From Lachnoclostridium phytofermentans (GTDB lineage: Bacteria > Bacillota > Clostridia > Lachnospirales > Lachnospiraceae): a stretch of DNA of 10,214 nt. A model generated the notes under the pieces. It ran no database searches, was not told where the DNA came from, and saw only the letters and a list, made by a program, of their open reading frames with translations. Both the position numbers and the translations under genes were made by a program. This document shows positions 7,032 to 10,214 of this stretch, one piece after another; positions within the stretch are counted from its first letter, which is position 1; every line of letters begins with the position of its first letter. The stretch is from assembly GCA_003526525.1 (NCBI GenBank), contig DPVV01000425.1, forward strand, positions 1 to 10,214, read 5' to 3'.

Positions 7032-7094
7032 AGCGGAGTAATTACCTTCTATGCTAAGGCATAGTACCAGTAAGGTTAATTTCTCCGCTTTTTT
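7032..7094 (+). terminator. Strong nested Rho-independent terminator after spoVT
   Basis: Three stacked helices form one long hairpin: AGCGGAG/CTCCGCT (7032-7038 with 7083-7089), AATTACCTT against AAGGTTAATT with one bulged base (7040-7048 with 7072-7081), and CTATGC/GCATAG around a TAAG loop (7049-7054 with 7059-7064). A 7-base bulge lies on the right side and a run of six T ends the element (7089-7094). Confidence 0.92.
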
Positions 7095-7141
7095 CGTAAG
7101 GTTATGAATCTTTGGTCACACTACGGTTTTAGATAAGGTAA

Positions 7142-7235
7142 GTGTGAAAATAAAAACAATTTTCACACGCAAATTTGTGCCTGCGTAATCCTCGGCACAA
7201 ATTAAAAATACGCAAAAAAATGCGCAGGAATGAGG
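7142..7235 (+). promoter_or_regulatory. Hairpin-rich leader of the amino acid permease gene
   Basis: Two perfect 10-bp inverted repeats stand 3 bases apart: GTGTGAAAAT/ATTTTCACAC (7142-7151, 7159-7168) and AATTTGTGCC/GGCACAAATT (7172-7181, 7194-7203). The loop of the second can instead pair with downstream pieces: TGCGTA (7182-7187) with TACGCA (7209-7214), CCTGCG (7180-7185) with CGCAGG (7223-7228), and CCTC (7190-7193) with the Shine-Dalgarno GAGG (7232-7235). It may be a structured 5' leader or an operator region. It matches no riboswitch family I recognise. Confidence 0.5.
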
Positions 7236-7240
7236 TTTTT

Positions 7241-8572
7241 ATGCAGGAAAAACGTTATGGATTATTAACAGCTATTACTATGATTACTGGAATTGTCATT
7301 GGGTCCGGAATCTTTTTTAAGTCGGACGATGTACTTCGATATACCAATGGGAATATGCTTCTTGGTATCATAGTATTTTTAATCGCTGCAATAGCGATAG
7401 TTTTCGGTTCCTTAACTATCTCTCAGTTAGCAAGTAGAACGGATGAACCGGGAGGTTTAATTAGTTATGCCGAAAAATTTGTAAATAAACGAACCGCAGG
7501 GGCCATTGGATGGTTTCAACTTACGATGTACTTTGCTCCATTAGTTGGAGTGATTTCTTGGGTGACAGGGCTTTATATTTGTCAATTGTTTGGAATTGAG
7601 AGCTCACCAAAAAATAGTAGTTTGATTGGTTTTATCTTACTTTGCCTTATATTTTTATTAAATATTTTATCAGCTAGACTTGGAGGTACATTTCAAAATA
7701 TATCTATGATAGTTAAGCTAATTCCATTAATATTAATTGCATTAGCTGGTTTATTTTTTGGACAAGCTCCTGAGATTATCTCAAAAGATGCTAGCGTAAT
7801 GAAAGAGGCTATCACATCTCCTGGCTGGGTTGCTGCCTTTGCGCCAATTGCGTTTTCCTTTGATGGATGGTCAATATCTACTACAATATGCCACGAAATA
7901 AAAAATAGTAAGAGAAACTTACCACTTGCTCTAATCTTTGCACCACTTATCGTATTACTGTGTTACGTGTTATATTTTGTAGGAATCACCTCCTTAGTAT
8001 CCGTAGATACAGTAATGCAACAGGGAAATGAGAGTACTTATCTTGCAGCAACTAAGGTATTTGGAAGTATTGGGGCAAGACTGATTTTAGTTTTTGTTAT
8101 AATCTCTGTATTAGGTACACTAAATGGTCTTGTACTTGCTTATATTCAGCTTCCTTATTCACTTGCATATCGGGGAATGTTACCTTGTAGCAATACTTTA
8201 AAGAAGCAATCTGAGAAATTACATGGTATCCCAACCAATTCAGCCATCTTAGCATTTGTTCTAAGTTCTATTTGGATATTAATTAATTATCTTACTCAAA
8301 ATGCAAATATGATTGGGGATGTATCTGAGGTACCAATATGCTTAAGTTATCTTATGTTTATCATACTATATATTACAGTTATAAAGTTAAAGAGACAGGG
8401 TGAAATTAAGAGTATTTTTATGGGATATGTTGCACCAGTTTTAGCGATTATAGGTTCCATTATAATCGTAACAGGAACCTTATCACATCCGTCCTTCTGG
8501 ATTTTTACTATCCTTGGGGTGATTGTTGCGGCTTGTGGTTTTTGGTATACTAAGAAATTTAGTGATTCGTAA
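7241..8572 (+). CDS. APC-family amino acid permease
   Basis: A 443-residue membrane transporter of the amino acid-polyamine-organocation superfamily, LAT/SteT-like, with about twelve hydrophobic helices from residue 8 to 436. The substrate-site motif of helix 1 is GIVIGSGIFF (17-26). Helix 6 carries APIAFSFDGW (201-210), followed by CHEIKNSKRNLP (217-228), the conserved E-KN--RNLP turn of the family. It probably exchanges or imports an amino acid across the cytoplasmic membrane; the substrate is not predictable. I start it at the ATG preceded by AGGAATGAGG (7226-7235, 5 bases before). Longer readings from TTG 7175 or ATG 7220 would translate the palindromic leader, give a very basic N-terminus, and lack ribosome binding sites. 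Flanking terminator and promoter suggest a single-gene unit. No confident promoter was found. Confidence 0.9.
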   Translation: MQEKRYGLLTAITMITGIVIGSGIFFKSDDVLRYTNGNMLLGIIVFLIAAIAIVFGSLTISQLASRTDEPGGLISYAEKFVNKRTAGAIGWFQLTMYFAPLVGVISWVTGLYICQLFGIESSPKNSSLIGFILLCLIFLLNILSARLGGTFQNISMIVKLIPLILIALAGLFFGQAPEIISKDASVMKEAITSPGWVAAFAPIAFSFDGWSISTTICHEIKNSKRNLPLALIFAPLIVLLCYVLYFVGITSLVSVDTVMQQGNESTYLAATKVFGSIGARLILVFVIISVLGTLNGLVLAYIQLPYSLAYRGMLPCSNTLKKQSEKLHGIPTNSAILAFVLSSIWILINYLTQNANMIGDVSEVPICLSYLMFIILYITVIKLKRQGEIKSIFMGYVAPVLAIIGSIIIVTGTLSHPSFWIFTILGVIVAACGFWYTKKFSDS

Positions 8573-8650
8573 AAGGATAGTAGTTTCTGGAAATTAAAAC
8601 AAAAAATAAAAACATATTATAAAATTACGATGAGATAACAAAAGTTGCTA

Positions 8651-8679
8651 TTGAAATTTTTACGAAGGTTCGTTATAGT
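8651..8679 (+). promoter_or_regulatory. Sigma-A-type promoter for the MGMT-like gene
   Basis: TTGAAA (8651-8656), exactly 17 bases, then TATAGT (8674-8679); both hexamers are strong matches. The transcript would start near 8686 and run through a palindrome before the gene. Confidence 0.6.
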
Positions 8680-8713
8680 AAGACGGCAAGCTAGTTATCA
8701 AAGTATAAGTATA

Positions 8714-8727
8714 AGTCCTTAAGGACT
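8714..8727. repeat. 14-bp perfect palindrome AGTCCTTAAGGACT
   Basis: A perfect uninterrupted palindrome about 30-40 bases after the predicted transcription start and 33 bases before the GTG start codon. It could be an operator site in the leader. No T run follows, so it is not a terminator. Confidence 0.5.
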
Positions 8728-8760
8728 AGAATACCAAGGAATAGAAAAGGAGCCCTAACC

Positions 8761-9084
8761 GTGGAAGAACTTACGACATTTCAACGAATATACGAGGTAG
8801 TGAAGGAGATCCCTTATGGGAAAGTTGCTACATATGGACAGGTAGCAGCACTTGCTGGTAATCGCCAGCTTGCAAAGGTGGTTGGTTATGCATTGCATGT
8901 GAATCCGAATCCAAGCATAATTCCGTGTTATCGTGTAGTAAATGCGAAAGGAGAAGTTTCGAAAGCATTTGCCTTCGGTGGAGTAAATCGTCAGATAGAA
9001 CTACTTGAAAAAGAAGGAGTGCAATTTCTAGAGGATGGAAGTGTAGATATGGAAGTATCTCGCTGGGCAAAGTTAGTGTTCTAA
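8761..9084 (+). CDS. MGMT-family DNA-binding protein, single domain, atypical active site
   Basis: A 107-residue protein matching only the C-terminal domain of O6-alkylguanine-DNA alkyltransferases. The helix-turn-helix lead-in IPYGKVATYGQVAALAG (17-33) carries Y25, equivalent to human Tyr114. The active-site motif reads IPCYRVVN: C56 keeps the methyl-acceptor cysteine, but the usual histidine is Y57. The arginine-finger position (Arg128 in human MGMT, RAVG) is K39 (AKVVG). The glutamate of the triad seems kept as E85. True alkyltransferases have PCHR and alkyltransferase-like proteins have PWHR, so it fits neither class cleanly. It probably recognises alkylated DNA; whether it transfers alkyl groups is unclear. 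It starts at GTG, 8 bases after AAAGGAG (8746-8752), with its own promoter. The patatin gene follows after 98 bases and may be cotranscribed. Confidence 0.85.
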   Translation: MEELTTFQRIYEVVKEIPYGKVATYGQVAALAGNRQLAKVVGYALHVNPNPSIIPCYRVVNAKGEVSKAFAFGGVNRQIELLEKEGVQFLEDGSVDMEVSRWAKLVF

Positions 9085-9182
9085 AAAAATAACAGGCATA
9101 GTCAATAGAATACCTGTGTAACATACATGGATTTCTTCTTCATAGCATATAGTTTACTAAATCTGAGGAGGAGTGATGGCCC

Positions 9183-10187
9183 ATGTCAAAGAAAAAAGTA
9201 TTAGCAATTGACGGCGGAGGAATGAAGGGCATTGTCTCCGCTGTTTTGCTACGCAGTTTAGAGGATAGGCTACAATACCATAGCAATAATTATAAAGCAA
9301 GGATTGCAGACTATTTTGACTTGATAGCAGGAACTAGTACGGGATCAATCTTGACAGCACTCTATTTGTTTCCAAATGAACGGGGAGAGTCAAAATTCTC
9401 TGCGAAAGAAGTATTAGAGAGCTATTATGAATACGGAGAGTACATATTTAAAAGACAAAAATTCTATCCATTCTGGGGACCTAAGTATACAAATAAGTAT
9501 TTAGAGGAGATGTTACTGAAGTATTTTGGGGACGCAACCTTAGGAAGTCTTCGTAAACCTTGTTTAATGACCTCCTATGATACAACAACTCGAAGTGCAG
9601 TATTCTTTAATTCAGTCACAGGAAGAAAGGATGAAAATCGAAATTATTTCTTAAGGGATGCAATATTAGCCTCAACAGCAGCGCCAACGTATTTTCCACC
9701 AAGCTGTTTTCACGCAAAGGATAATTGCTATAACTGTCTAATCGATGGTGGAGTTTTTGCCAACAATCCAACACTTTGTGCATTAATTGAAGCAATGAAA
9801 CTACCAGGTTGTGATGGAATTGGTGATACAATTTGTCTATCCGTTGGTAATGTAAAGAATACGAAGTCCTATTCCTATCAAAAGGTACGTAGATTCGGTC
9901 TTTTGCAATGGGCAGTACCAATCTTTGATATTTTAATGGATGCCAGCGAACAGACAGTAGATTATCAATTGAGAAAAATCTATAAATCAGTCAATCATCA
10001 GCAATATTATTACCGTATGGTATTAAATACGGAAGAGGAGATACCGAAGATGGATGATTGCTCAAAAGAGGCAATACATAAATTAACCCTGTATGGTGAA
10101 AAGTTAGCAAATCGTGAGAAATATCGTATCGATGAGCTTGCGAAACGTTTAGTGATCGAGAAAGATAACGATAATTTTGTATTTTAA
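9183..10187 (+). CDS. Patatin-like phospholipase
   Basis: A 334-residue cytosolic patatin-family lipid acyl hydrolase. The catalytic elements are complete and in order: oxyanion-hole loop DGGGMKG (10-16), nucleophile elbow GTSTG with S52 (50-54), and DGG with D188 (188-190) completing the Ser-Asp dyad. There is no signal peptide or membrane helix. The family cleaves acyl chains from phospholipids or galactolipids. This architecture, a single domain of 300-350 residues, is shared by housekeeping bacterial patatins and by CBASS effector CapV, but no cyclase gene is visible here. A strong ribosome binding site, GAGGAGGAG (9165-9173), lies 9 bases upstream. No convincing promoter was found in the 98 bases before it, so it may be read with the MGMT-like gene. 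The stop codon is 27 bases before the window end and any terminator is cut off. Confidence 0.9.
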   Translation: MSKKKVLAIDGGGMKGIVSAVLLRSLEDRLQYHSNNYKARIADYFDLIAGTSTGSILTALYLFPNERGESKFSAKEVLESYYEYGEYIFKRQKFYPFWGPKYTNKYLEEMLLKYFGDATLGSLRKPCLMTSYDTTTRSAVFFNSVTGRKDENRNYFLRDAILASTAAPTYFPPSCFHAKDNCYNCLIDGGVFANNPTLCALIEAMKLPGCDGIGDTICLSVGNVKNTKSYSYQKVRRFGLLQWAVPIFDILMDASEQTVDYQLRKIYKSVNHQQYYYRMVLNTEEEIPKMDDCSKEAIHKLTLYGEKLANREKYRIDELAKRLVIEKDNDNFVF

Positions 10188-10214
10188 CCTCATCAGGGAA
10201 GTCCTCCGCTTCTT

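Noticed and set aside
7175..7240. N-terminal extension of the permease from TTG 7175 or ATG 7220
   Set aside because: No ribosome binding sites, highly basic low-quality sequence made by palindromic DNA, and a good site before ATG 7241 where the family N-terminus begins.
7100..7240. T-box or other known riboswitch before the permease
   Set aside because: I see no T-box motif (TGGNACCGCG-like), no terminator with a T run, and no recognised aptamer core.
9091..9120. Terminator after the MGMT-like gene
   Set aside because: ACAGG and CCTGT can pair only over about five bases with a long loop, and no T run follows.
8828..9124. 98-codon minus-strand frame over the MGMT-like gene
   Set aside because: The plus-strand frame has family motifs, promoter and ribosome binding site; this frame has none.
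9616..9921. 101-codon minus-strand frame inside the patatin gene
   Set aside because: Antisense shadow of a well-conserved enzyme domain.
9183..10187. CBASS effector CapV
   Set aside because: Patatin motifs alone do not separate CapV from ordinary bacterial patatins, and no CD-NTase or accessory gene is present in the window.
10188..10214. Terminator after the patatin gene
   Set aside because: Only a 4-bp GAAG/CTTC pairing is visible and the window ends there.

Overview
The window is chromosomal DNA of a low-GC, spore-forming Firmicute. Strong AGGAGG-type ribosome binding sites, TTGACA/TATAAT-type promoters, U-tailed hairpin terminators, a spoVT gene and an LtaS-type membrane sulfatase point to an anaerobic Clostridia lineage. 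Cluster-XIVa / Lachnospiraceae (Lachnoclostridium-like) is my best guess, made from general resemblance and not from a search. I see no transposase, integrase, phage gene, tRNA, rRNA or CRISPR array. Nine protein genes are supported.

Left part (1-2664, all + strand): the terminator of an unseen upstream gene, then a MutT/MutX-type Nudix hydrolase. A probable two-gene operon follows: a short, divergent FMN-dependent alpha-hydroxy-acid dehydrogenase-family protein and a TIM-barrel sugar phosphate isomerase/epimerase-like protein, closed by a bidirectional terminator. The two products probably act in one small-molecule catabolic pathway that cannot be named from sequence alone.

Middle (2703-5448): a convergent, minus-strand LtaS-like phosphoglycerol transferase with a proline/threonine-rich linker and an extra C-terminal Ig-like (IPT/TIG-like) domain. 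Between it and truA lie about 595 bases without a gene. This stretch is very AT-rich and holds several perfect palindromes, a 20-bp-period direct repeat and two good sigma-A-type promoters facing truA.

Right part (5449-10187, all + strand): truA (tRNA pseudouridine synthase); spoVT (AbrB + GAF sporulation regulator) with a strong nested terminator; an APC-family amino acid permease behind a hairpin-rich leader; a single-domain MGMT-like protein with a PCYR in place of the PCHR active-site motif; and a patatin-like lipid acyl hydrolase. These look like separate transcription units of housekeeping and accessory genes, except that the last two may be cotranscribed.

No multi-gene undescribed system is evident. 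The most interesting items are the atypical active sites of the FMN enzyme and the MGMT-like protein, the permease leader with mutually exclusive pairings, and the palindrome-rich region before truA.
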